Shown here piece after piece: positions 43,850-51,192 of a stretch of DNA of 64,000 nt. Source of the stretch: AC-32 sp963772975 (lineage in GTDB: Bacteria > Actinomycetota > Thermoleophilia > Gaiellales > Gaiellaceae); contig CAVYZH010000010.1 in assembly GCA_963772975.1 (NCBI GenBank), forward strand, positions 558,001 through 622,000. Direction: 5' to 3'. The position numbers and the translations under genes were made by a program. The first letter of the stretch is position 1. Every line of letters begins with the position of its first letter. The notes under the pieces are model-generated. The model was not told the origin of the DNA and ran no database searches. It saw only the letters and a program-made list of their open reading frames with translations.

Positions 43850-45040
43850 TCAGTGTCCGGCAGCGACGTTCTCCCAGACCAGCGCCGCGCCCATCCCCAA
43901 TCCGACGCAGAGCGCGGTCAGCCCGTAGCGCACCTCCGGCCGCTCGCGGAACCCGTAGGCGAGCTGCGCGAGCAGCCGCACGCCGGTCGCGGCCAGTGGG
44001 TGGCCGCAGGCGATCGCGCCGCCGTACGGGTTGAGCCGCTCGTCCTCGGAATCGATGCCAAGCCCGTCGCACCAGCTCAGGACCTGCACGGCAAACGGCT
44101 CGTTCAGCTCGAACAGGCCGAGCTCGTCGAGCGTCAGGCCCGCCCGCTCCAGCGCCTTCTTCGTCGCAGGCACCGGGCCAAGGCCCATCAGCTCGGGCGC
44201 GACGCCCGCGAACGCGTACGAGACCAGCCGCATGCGCGGCTCGAGCGAGTGCTCGGCCAGCGCCTGCGCGGAGGCCAGCAGCGAGACGGTCGCGCCGTCG
44301 GTCAAGCCCGCCGAGTTGCCGGCCGTCACGCGGCCGCCCGGCCGGAAAGGCGTCGGCAGCGTGGCGAGCGCCTCCAGCGTCGTCTCCGGCCGCAGGAACT
44401 CGTCGCGGTCGGCCGCGCGCCAGCCCTCGTCGGTAAAGACCGTCATCGGGACGACCGTCTCGCGCATGACGCCGTTCTCCCACGCCGCCGCCGCGCGCTG
44501 CTGCGAGCGCACGGCGTAGGCGTCCGCGTCCTCCTTGGTCAGCTGTGGGAAGCGGTCGTGCAGGTTCTCGGCGGTCGCGCCCATCGTCACGGCCGAGGTA
44601 TCGACGAGCCGCTCGGCGACGAAGCGCGGGTTGAAGTCGACGTCGTCGCCCATCGGGTGGTGGCCCATGTGCTCGATGCCGCCGGCGAGGACGAGGTCGG
44701 CTGCGCCGATCGCGATCTCGCCGGCGCCGGCGGTGACCGCGGTGAGCGCGCCGGCGCACATCCGGTCGACTGCGAAGCCCGGCACGCTCTGCGGCAGGCC
44801 GGCGAGCAGCGCGACGTCGCGGCCGAGCGTCAGGCCCTGGTCGCCAACCTGCGCGGTCGCCGCCAGGACGACGTCGTCGATCCGCTCGGGCGGCAGGGTC
44901 GGGTTGCGGCGCAGCAGCTCACGGACGACCTTGACGCCCAGATCGTCGGCCCTCGTGCGCCAGAAGACGCCCTTCGGGCCCGCCCGGCCGAACGCGGTGC
45001 GGACGCCGTCGACGTAGAAAACCTCCCGCAACTCGCGCAC
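43850..45040 (-). CDS. fadA: Acetyl-CoA acyltransferase (thiolase, FadA type)
   Basis: This 396-residue thiolase has the nucleophile C95 in DRMCAGALTA, NEPFAVQ, the catalytic His in GGAIACGHPLAATG, and the second Cys in TALCVGLGMG. It cleaves 3-ketoacyl-CoA to acetyl-CoA plus a shortened acyl-CoA, completing the cycle with the adjacent fused hydratase-dehydrogenase. The GTG start at 45040 has no strong Shine-Dalgarno sequence. It is divergent from the TPR-like gene at 45137. Confidence 0.93.
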   Translation of the reverse strand: MRELREVFYVDGVRTAFGRAGPKGVFWRTRADDLGVKVVRELLRRNPTLPPERIDDVVLAATAQVGDQGLTLGRDVALLAGLPQSVPGFAVDRMCAGALTAVTAGAGEIAIGAADLVLAGGIEHMGHHPMGDDVDFNPRFVAERLVDTSAVTMGATAENLHDRFPQLTKEDADAYAVRSQQRAAAAWENGVMRETVVPMTVFTDEGWRAADRDEFLRPETTLEALATLPTPFRPGGRVTAGNSAGLTDGATVSLLASAQALAEHSLEPRMRLVSYAFAGVAPELMGLGPVPATKKALERAGLTLDELGLFELNEPFAVQVLSWCDGLGIDSEDERLNPYGGAIACGHPLAATGVRLLAQLAYGFRERPEVRYGLTALCVGLGMGAALVWENVAAGH

Positions 45041-45136
45041 GTGAAGACCCTAGTCAATCGTCACACTCTCGCCACACTCGCGTGACACACCTGCGCGCCG
45101 GCCGTCGATACGATCGCCTCGGGGAGGAGGTTGGGT

Positions 45137-45817
45137 GTGCCTGAACCACGGAACGGCACCGAGCAGGACTGGGCGGCGCACCTCGAGCGCGAGCTGGCTC
45201 GCTACGAGGACGGCGAGTCGCGGCTGCCGGCCGCCGACGACGCCGACGCACGGCAGCGCCAGCTGACGCGGCTCGGCAACGCGGCGGGCGGGGCCGGGCT
45301 CGCGCTGCTGATGCAGGCGAGGGCGGACGAGGCCGGGGAGTGGTTCCACCGTGCCGCCGTCCGCTACCGCGAGAGCTTCGCCGACGCGCCTCCGGGCAGC
45401 TGGGGTCGCCCGATCGGAGCCGTCAAGTCTCTCGTCCTCGCGGGCGACTGGGCCGGTGCGGAGGAGGCGGCGCGCTGGGCGCTCGAAGCCGGTGCTGCGA
45501 ACACCGAGAGCCCGATCGGGGGCTATGCCGCCGCGCTCGCGCTGCTGGTCCTCGGCGACGACGAGCACGCGCGCGTGCCCGCCGACGCGATCCGTATCCG
45601 GGACGACTTTCCGGCCGACGTCGGCGATGCGCTCGCCTACCTCGCAGCGCACGACGTGGTCGGCTACACGGAGGCCGTCGAGTCGGTGCTCGAGTCGTTC
45701 GAGGCGCGGGAGGAGTACCTGGAAGACATGCCGGTCGCGGACACGGTGCTCGTCCTGCAGGCGCTCGCCGGGCGCCGCGGGATCGAGGTCGAGCTCAGCT
45801 CGGCGTTGCTGCCTTAG
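45137..45817 (+). CDS. Helical repeat (TPR-like) protein of unknown function
   Basis: This 226-residue all-helical, alanine-rich protein has TPR-like helix pairs (about 40-70, 85-120, 125-150). GTG 45137 was chosen because GGGGAGGAGG (45121-45130) lies 6 bases before it; the TTG at 45131 would touch the Shine-Dalgarno sequence. There is no signal peptide or catalytic motif. It converges with the winged-helix gene, and the two stop codons share bases 45814-45817 (TTAG). Confidence 0.65.
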   Translation: MPEPRNGTEQDWAAHLERELARYEDGESRLPAADDADARQRQLTRLGNAAGGAGLALLMQARADEAGEWFHRAAVRYRESFADAPPGSWGRPIGAVKSLVLAGDWAGAEEAARWALEAGAANTESPIGGYAAALALLVLGDDEHARVPADAIRIRDDFPADVGDALAYLAAHDVVGYTEAVESVLESFEAREEYLEDMPVADTVLVLQALAGRRGIEVELSSALLP

Positions 45818-46368
45818 TTGCCCTGAGAGTCCAAGTCGACCGTCGTCGGCGGGTGGAGCACCGTCGTGATCACGATTGGCGCCTGTGACGGGTCCTCCGC
45901 CTCGCGTGCCCGCTCCGCGAGCTCCTGGATCAGCTCGACTGCCTGCTCGGGCGAGATTCGCGCCGTGACCTGAGCCGAGCGGAAGCTGCCGCTCGTGCCG
46001 TGCTCGGCCCAGCCCCGCTGGACCTCGTCGAGCATCGCGGCCCGCAGGTCGCTGGTCGCGTCCGATTTCAGCAGCGCGGGTGCGACCCTCACGGTTCGAG
46101 CAACGGCGCGGTACGGCTTCTCGCGGCCCTGGCCCGCCTCGGCCAACTCGATCAGGCCGGCCCGCAGCAGCATGCGCACGTGGAAGTGCAGGTGGCCGGG
46201 GTCGACGCCGAGGCGGCTCGCCAGCTCGCGGTTCGTCAGGTGCTCGGAGTCGCCGGCGCCCAGCGTCTCCAGCACGCGCAGGCGCAGCGGGTGTCCCAGC
46301 GCCTTCAGCTGTTCCGGCTTGTCGAGCGTCAGGACGTCCAAGAGTGGCTTGGGCTCGGCGGCGGCCAT
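45814..46368 (-). CDS. ArsR-like winged-helix transcriptional regulator
   Basis: This 184-residue protein has an ArsR/HTH_20-type winged helix (about 18-90: LKALGHPLRLRVLETL, then HLTNRELASRLGVDPGHLHFHVRML). The C-terminal half may dimerise or bind ligand. No metal-binding CxC motif is seen, so a metal sensor is unlikely. ATG 46368 is used; a TGTATACA palindrome at 46374-46381 just upstream could be its own operator. The target genes are unknown. Confidence 0.8.
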   Translation of the reverse strand: MAAAEPKPLLDVLTLDKPEQLKALGHPLRLRVLETLGAGDSEHLTNRELASRLGVDPGHLHFHVRMLLRAGLIELAEAGQGREKPYRAVARTVRVAPALLKSDATSDLRAAMLDEVQRGWAEHGTSGSFRSAQVTARISPEQAVELIQELAERAREAEDPSQAPIVITTVLHPPTTVDLDSQGN

Positions 46369-46399
46369 GCCGCTGTATACACCTGCTTTCCGCTGCTGT

Positions 46400-47092
46400 C
46401 TAGCCAGGCAATCGGGACGCGGCGGACTCATCCGCGACCACACGCGTACGGCCTTGGGCCGAGCGGATCAGGCTGCCGGGCGTTTCCGGACCGGGCGGCC
46501 GCGCAAACGCCCGCTCGACGGCCTCCGCCTTTGCCTCGCCGGTGACGATGAAGACCACCTCCGGCGCGGAGCAGAGCACAGGTACGGTCAGCGTCACGCG
46601 CTCGACGAACGGCTCGAGCTTCGGCTCGGCCGGAATCGCGCGCCGCTCGCGCTCGTGGAGGGTCGGCTGCTCCGGGAAGAGCGACGCGGTGTGGCCGTCC
46701 GCGCCAAGGCCGAGCAGGAGGTAGTCGAGCCGCGCCCCGCGCAGGAGCTCGTCGTACTCTCGCGCCGCCTCCGCGGCGCCTTGCTCGCCGCGAATCCGCT
46801 GCACTTCGCGGGGTGGCGCCTCGATCCGGTCGAGCAGGTTCTCGCGCGCGACCCGGAAGTTCGAGAGCTCGTCCTCGGGCGGCACGCAGCGCTCGTCCCC
46901 CCACCAGAGCGAGGCGGCGCTCCAGTCCGGCTCGCGCTCGGCTGCGAGCTGATAGGCGCGGCCGGGCGTGGTGCCGCCGGTGAGCACGACCGAACCGCCT
47001 GAGCGCGCCGCGGCGGCGAGCTCGTCCCCGACGACGTGGGCAACCTCCTCCGCGTCGGAGCACCGCACCAGCTCGACCCCGTAGAGCGTCAC
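46400..47092 (-). CDS. pgl: 6-phosphogluconolactonase
   Basis: This 230-residue member of the DevB/Pgl branch of the glucosamine-6-phosphate isomerase superfamily has TGGTTPGRAYQ, WWGDERCVPPED with SNF, and LGLGADGHTASLFP, the expected catalytic region. It hydrolyses 6-phosphogluconolactone in the oxidative pentose phosphate pathway. The GTG start overlaps the proC stop (GTGA). It is the last gene of the XRE2-alkA-proC-pgl run. No zwf or gnd is in the window. Confidence 0.92.
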   Translation of the reverse strand: MTLYGVELVRCSDAEEVAHVVGDELAAAARSGGSVVLTGGTTPGRAYQLAAEREPDWSAASLWWGDERCVPPEDELSNFRVARENLLDRIEAPPREVQRIRGEQGAAEAAREYDELLRGARLDYLLLGLGADGHTASLFPEQPTLHERERRAIPAEPKLEPFVERVTLTVPVLCSAPEVVFIVTGEAKAEAVERAFARPPGPETPGSLIRSAQGRTRVVADESAASRLPG

Positions 47093-47907
47093 TCGTCTCC
47101 GGCCGCGAGCTCGCGGGACCGCTCCATTGCAGCCTGAATGGCGTTCAGGAAGGCCGCGCGCACGCCGGCGCGCTCGAGCTCGCGGATCGCGCGGATCGTG
47201 GTGCCGCCGGGCGAGGTCACCTGCTCGCGGAGCTCGACCGGGTGGAGGCCCTCGTCGCGCAGCAGATGCGCCGTGCCGAGCATCGTCTGCACGACGAGCT
47301 GCGTCGTCACCTCCCGCGAGAGCCCGAGCAAGATCCCGGCCTCGATCATCGCCTCGGCCAGCAGCGCGAAGTACGCCGGGCCGGAGCCCGAGACTGCGGT
47401 CACGGCGTCCATGTAGCGCTCGGGCACCTCGACCACCGCGCCGAGGTGGCGCAATGCCTCTTCGGCCAGCCGCAGGTGCTCGTCGCCCGCGTGTGCTCCG
47501 GCGCAGATGCCTGCGATCCCCTCGTGGACGGTCGCCGGCCGGTTCGGCATCGCCCGCACGACCGGGACGCCGTCCGCGATCTGACGTTCGATCGCTGCGG
47601 TCGGGATCGCCGCCGCGACCGAGAGCACGGTCTGCTCGGGCGTCAGCACACCGCCGATCTCGCCGAGCAGCGCGTCGAAATCCTGCGGCTTGACCGCGAT
47701 CACGACGAGCGCGGCGCCCGCGACCGCCTCCGCATTCGAGAGCGTGACCCGCACGCCGTGGCGCTCTTCTAGCTCGCGCGCCCGCTCCTCGTCACGCACC
47801 GTGGCGACGATCTCGCCGGGCTCCCGCCAGCCGCCACTCAGCAGGCCGCGCAGGAGCGACTCGCCGATCGTGCCGGCCCCGATGATTGCGACGCGACGCG
47901 CGTCCAC
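47089..47907 (-). CDS. proC: Pyrroline-5-carboxylate reductase
   Basis: This 272-residue enzyme makes proline from pyrroline-5-carboxylate with NAD(P)H. It has the Rossmann motif IGAGTIGESLLRGLL, a variant of the PN-x-P motif (MPNRPATVHEG), the substrate loop VSGSGPAYF and the C-terminal signature TSPGGTTIRAIRELE. GTG 47907 gives the normal N-terminus; the open frame upstream is antisense-type noise. It starts 10 bases after the alkA-like gene and overlaps pgl by 4. Confidence 0.93.
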   Translation of the reverse strand: MDARRVAIIGAGTIGESLLRGLLSGGWREPGEIVATVRDEERARELEERHGVRVTLSNAEAVAGAALVVIAVKPQDFDALLGEIGGVLTPEQTVLSVAAAIPTAAIERQIADGVPVVRAMPNRPATVHEGIAGICAGAHAGDEHLRLAEEALRHLGAVVEVPERYMDAVTAVSGSGPAYFALLAEAMIEAGILLGLSREVTTQLVVQTMLGTAHLLRDEGLHPVELREQVTSPGGTTIRAIRELERAGVRAAFLNAIQAAMERSRELAAGDE

Positions 47908-47917
47908 GCGCCCGAGT

Positions 47918-48763
47918 CTAGGCAGCTTTCGGCAGTGGCACGAGACCCTTGGCGAACGCGTGCAGCAGATAGATGCTCGCGAGCCCGGCCCACTCGCCGT
48001 ACGGCGCGAGCAGCTCCGCGGTCTCCCAGCCCTCGACCCAGCGGCCGCGGAGCGCCGAGAGGAGCTTGACGAGGCCGAGGTCGGCCACCAGCCCGCGGTC
48101 GTAGCGACCGAGGCCCTCGAGGAAGACGATTCCGACCGACCAGGGCCCGAGGCCACGCTCGCGCAGGAGCCGCTCCGCCGAGGCTTCGCCCGGCAGCGCG
48201 CGCAACCGCTCCAGGTCCAGCGAGCGGCAGATCCGCACGAGCGAGGTCCCGCGGCGCATCCCCAGCCCGAGCCGCCGCAACTCGGCGGGCGAGACGCGGG
48301 CCAGCGACTCGCAGTCCGGCGGGGCATGCAGCTTCGTTCCGATCAACGGTGGTGTCAGCGCTCGGATCACGGTGCGCTCGATCTGGCGCGCTCGGCTCGC
48401 CTGGATCAGCTGCCCGCAGACCGCGCGCAGGAGCGATTGCGCCACCGTCGGCGTGCGTAAGGGCCGCAGCCCGCGTTCGCGCCGCAAGGCTTCGCCGATC
48501 AGCGGGTCGCGGGCGAAACGGCGCAGGAACTCTGAGTGGTCGTCGTCGAGCGCGAGCACGAAGCGGAGCTCGTCGATTCCTGCCTCACCCGGCGCGCGCA
48601 GCTGGACGACGCCGTCCGTCTGCTGCCAGGCGCGTCCGGCCCCGCCGCACGCGAGCCCGGCGACCAGCACGCCGTCGATCACGCTGCGCGTGGCGTCGCT
48701 CCCGTGCCGCAAGGTGGCGCGGAGGGAATACGGGCCCCGCGGCCGAACCGCGGTGGAGATCAC
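47918..48763 (-). CDS. DNA-3-methyladenine glycosylase II-like (AlkA, HhH-GPD)
   Basis: This 281-residue protein has an AlkA-type N-terminal domain (about 1-85) and an HhH-GPD core: the hairpin LPGEASAERLLRERGLGPWSV (about 200-220), followed by the catalytic Asp in VADLGLVK. It excises alkylated bases. Its GTG start overlaps the stop codon of the second XRE-TPR regulator (GTGA), an unusual partnership for a repair enzyme that suggests control by that regulator. Confidence 0.82.
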   Translation of the reverse strand: MISTAVRPRGPYSLRATLRHGSDATRSVIDGVLVAGLACGGAGRAWQQTDGVVQLRAPGEAGIDELRFVLALDDDHSEFLRRFARDPLIGEALRRERGLRPLRTPTVAQSLLRAVCGQLIQASRARQIERTVIRALTPPLIGTKLHAPPDCESLARVSPAELRRLGLGMRRGTSLVRICRSLDLERLRALPGEASAERLLRERGLGPWSVGIVFLEGLGRYDRGLVADLGLVKLLSALRGRWVEGWETAELLAPYGEWAGLASIYLLHAFAKGLVPLPKAA

Positions 48764-50100
48764 CGAGGCGAGCGCGCGTCCGAGGCGACGGGCTCGGAGG
48801 CGAGATCGGCGGCGCGCTCGAGGACCTCGAGCGCCTCCTCTTCACGGCCGGAGCGGCGCAGGAACTTGCCCCAGGCCCGGTACGCCTCGACGTAGTCACG
48901 GCGGTGGCCCTGCTTCTCGAGCAGCGTCGTCGCCTTGCGGAAGGCGTCGTGCGCCGCGTCCGTTTCGCCGGTCAGCGCGAGGCCCTCGGCCAATGCCCAG
49001 AGAGCGTTCCCCTTCTCGTGGGGATACTCGTCGCCCACGGCGTCGAGTGCCGCACGTGCTCGCCGAGTTGCCTCCTCGCCGTCGCCGAGCTGTACCGCGC
49101 GCCTGGCCTGGTCGGTGTGAAGGCCCGCGAGATCGACTGGCTCGGGATTGGGGCCGAAGAGCTGTTCGGCGATGTCGAAGTTGCGTCCTGCCTCTTCGGC
49201 GCGCCCTTGCGCCATCAGAATGTCCCCGCAGAGCAGGTGCGCGCGGGCGAGGTGCAGCGTGTCGTCGGTGACGGCGAGCAGCGCAATCGCGCGGCGAACA
49301 TAGTCGAGAGCGGCGGCCGGCCGGCCCTGGAGGTCGTTCAGGCGGGCTAGGCCCCAGTAGAGACGCACCCGCGAGTACGCATCCGTGAGTGCGTCTGCCT
49401 TCTCCAGGGCCGCGTCGAGGACCGACTGCGCGCGCTCGAGGTCGCCCAGGTCGGTCAGCGCGAAGCTGAGGTAGGTCGTGAAGCGGATTTGCGCTGCGAG
49501 GTCTTCAGGTGCGTCCTGCTCGACCTCCGCAAGGCTGCGCTCGAACACTTCGACGGCCTTGTCTGACCGTGAGGTCGCAGCGTAGGCGCGACCGAGTGTG
49601 GCGAAGACGTCAGGACGGGCGCTGGGCGAGATCGGCGTGAGCTCCAAGCCCGTCTCGAGTCGCTCGATCGCGACGGCGTTGTGACCCGAGGCCGCCGCGG
49701 CGAGACCGAGCGCGATGTTCGCACGGGAGGCCGCGAGAACGTCTCCCGCGACGACCGCCTCGTCACGCAGGCGCTCGAGCTTCTGCTCAGCCTTGGCGGG
49801 ATCGTCGGTCAGTCGCAGCTCGAGCTCCGCGTCTGCAATCCGGAGCTCGCGTTCATCAGTGTCGCGGATCTCCGAGCCGGTCTCCAGGTAGTCGGCAGTG
49901 ACGCCCAGCTTCTTGGCGAGCATGCGCAACGCCTTGACCGACGGGCGCCGGGCGCCCGCCTCGATCCTCGAGATGTAGGCGTACGAGACGCCGGGGCTCG
50001 AAAGCTCACGCTGGGACAGCCCGCGCTCGTGGCGCAGGCGTCGCAAACGCTGGCCGATCGTCTCGGCGTTTCCGTCGGGCTCGCGCGCCACCGGTTGCAA
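48760..50100 (-). CDS. XRE-family HTH regulator with TPR repeats (RRNPP-like receptor candidate 2)
   Basis: This 446-residue protein has an N-terminal XRE domain (about 14-70, with AYISRIEAGARRPS) and about 370 residues of TPR helix pairs, the same layout as the regulator at 28637. TTG 50100 is supported by GGAGG (50111-50107) with 6-base spacing. It leads an overlapping operon with alkA-like, proC and pgl genes. Divergently, 120 bases away, lies a gene for a 28-residue hydrophobic peptide with a perfect Shine-Dalgarno sequence. By analogy with NprR/PlcR it may bind a processed form of that peptide; this is inference. Confidence 0.85.
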   Translation of the reverse strand: MQPVAREPDGNAETIGQRLRRLRHERGLSQRELSSPGVSYAYISRIEAGARRPSVKALRMLAKKLGVTADYLETGSEIRDTDERELRIADAELELRLTDDPAKAEQKLERLRDEAVVAGDVLAASRANIALGLAAAASGHNAVAIERLETGLELTPISPSARPDVFATLGRAYAATSRSDKAVEVFERSLAEVEQDAPEDLAAQIRFTTYLSFALTDLGDLERAQSVLDAALEKADALTDAYSRVRLYWGLARLNDLQGRPAAALDYVRRAIALLAVTDDTLHLARAHLLCGDILMAQGRAEEAGRNFDIAEQLFGPNPEPVDLAGLHTDQARRAVQLGDGEEATRRARAALDAVGDEYPHEKGNALWALAEGLALTGETDAAHDAFRKATTLLEKQGHRRDYVEAYRAWGKFLRRSGREEEALEVLERAADLASEPVASDARSPR

Positions 50101-50142
50101 TTCTGACCTCCGAGCCTGACGTCGTCAATCCGGGCCAACCTC

Positions 50143-50175
50143 TTGACAACAAATGGTCACCCGGTTTGGGTACCC
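50143..50175 (+). promoter_or_regulatory. Promoter/operator region of the 28-residue peptide gene
   Basis: A consensus -35 TTGACA (50143-50148) has only a weak -10 candidate about 17 bases on. Between them lies an imperfect inverted repeat GGTCACCC (50155-50162) / GGGTACC (50168-50174). A weak -10 plus an overlapping repeat fits an activator- or repressor-controlled promoter shared with the divergent XRE-TPR gene. Confidence 0.4.
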
Positions 50176-50220
50176 GGGCTTGACCCGAGCCGTCATTCGT
50201 CAGTGGAAAGGAGGTGCCTC

Positions 50221-50307
50221 GTGTCCGCAAAGATCCAGGTGTTGCTGGTCGTTCTTGCCACGATCGTGTTCGCGGCGCTGAACGCTGCGACCCCGTGGGG
50301 GCCCTAG
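50221..50307 (+). CDS. 28-residue hydrophobic peptide, candidate pheromone precursor 2
   Basis: GTG 50221 is preceded by AAAGGAGGTG (50207-50216), a near-perfect anti-16S match at ideal spacing. The product (MSAKIQVLLVVLATIVFAAL followed by NAATPWGP) has one Lys, a long hydrophobic core, and a short polar tail after a possible Ala-Asn-Ala-type cleavage region. It is a self-contained gene: promoter elements upstream, a stem-loop (50313-50346) right after the stop, and the XRE-TPR gene divergent. It may alternatively be a small membrane peptide. Confidence 0.6.
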   Translation: MSAKIQVLLVVLATIVFAALNAATPWGP

Positions 50308-50312
50308 GCCTC

Positions 50313-50346
50313 GAACCGGCGGGAGGGGGACCCGCCTCCCGGGTTC
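50313..50346 (+). terminator. Stem-loop after the 28-residue peptide gene
   Basis: GAACC plus CGGGAGG pair with CCTCCCG plus GGTTC (12 bp, 2-base bulge) around an 8-base loop, starting 5 bases after the stop codon. TCTTTT follows about 10 bases on. Confidence 0.65.
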
Positions 50347-50414
50347 CCACCTGCCCATCTTTTGGCAACAACAGTAGGGGATTCTCTATCGCCCCAGCCG
50401 CTATCGTCGCCGCC

Positions 50415-50894
50415 ATGAGCCTCGACCCCCGCGTCGACATCGGCCATGTCCATTTAAAGGTCGCCGACATCGACCGTTCGCTCGGCTTCTACCGCGACAT
50501 CCTTGGCTTCGACGTGATGCAGCGGATCGGCGACGAGGCGGCGTTCATCTCGGCCGGCGGCTACCACCACCACCTCGGGCTGAACACGTGGGAGTCGCGC
50601 GGCGGCTCGCCGCCGCCGCGAAACACGACCGGCCTCTACCACGTCGCGATCCGCTACCCGGACCGCGCGCAGCTCGGGAACGCGCTCAAGCGGCTGGTCG
50701 AGGCGAACTGGCCGATCGCCGGCGCCACCGACCACGGCGTCTCCGAGGCGATCTACCTGCGCGACCCGGACGGAAACGGGATCGAGCTCTACCGCGACCG
50801 GCCCGAGCCCGAATGGCCGCGCGCCGCCGACGGCGGCCTGTCGATGATCAGCGAGCCGCTCGACCTGCAGGCGCTGCTGAGCGAGGCGGCCTGA
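50415..50894 (+). CDS. VOC-family metalloenzyme (glyoxalase/extradiol-dioxygenase-like)
   Basis: This 159-residue protein has two beta-alpha-beta-beta-beta units of the vicinal-oxygen-chelate fold. Metal ligands are visible as His in GHVHLKVAD, His in GLYHVAIRYPD and Glu in GIELYRDRP, the pattern of the CatE-like group. It may isomerise or oxidise a small substrate, but the reaction cannot be named. A TGATG overlap couples it to a small downstream gene. Confidence 0.82.
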   Translation: MSLDPRVDIGHVHLKVADIDRSLGFYRDILGFDVMQRIGDEAAFISAGGYHHHLGLNTWESRGGSPPPRNTTGLYHVAIRYPDRAQLGNALKRLVEANWPIAGATDHGVSEAIYLRDPDGNGIELYRDRPEPEWPRAADGGLSMISEPLDLQALLSEAA

Positions 50895-51172
50895 TGCCGA
50901 AGGGCTATGCCGAGGGGCCGGCGGCCGAGGAGGCCGAGCGCCGGCTGGAAGAGCTCGAGCGCGGCGGCGGCCCGGGCCGCGAGCCCGAGCTGCGTCAGGC
51001 GGTCTACGGCTCGACCGAAGCGGAGCCCGACCGGCACTTCATCGGCTGGCGCGACGAGGTCGATCCGGACGAGCTGTTCGCCTCGGGAAAGGCCTGGGGG
51101 ATCTTCGTTAGAGCGATCGCGCCGGCAGAGCCGGCACGATCTTCTAGTCGGCGTCCTAAAAAGACGCCTTAG
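50894..51172 (+). CDS. Small protein of unknown function, coupled to the VOC gene
   Basis: This 92-residue product starts at the ATG overlapping the VOC stop codon. It is charged, with a central RHFIGWRDEVDPDELFASG segment that looks conserved-like rather than random, and a basic Ser/Arg-rich tail. The coding sequence ends in two hairpins: GCCGGC-AGA-GCCGGC, then GGCGTC / GACGCC with an A-rich loop. These probably end the transcript before korA. The function is unknown. Confidence 0.55.
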   Translation: MPKGYAEGPAAEEAERRLEELERGGGPGREPELRQAVYGSTEAEPDRHFIGWRDEVDPDELFASGKAWGIFVRAIAPAEPARSSSRRPKKTP

Positions 51173-51192
51173 GTCCGCGCTACGGTGTAGCC

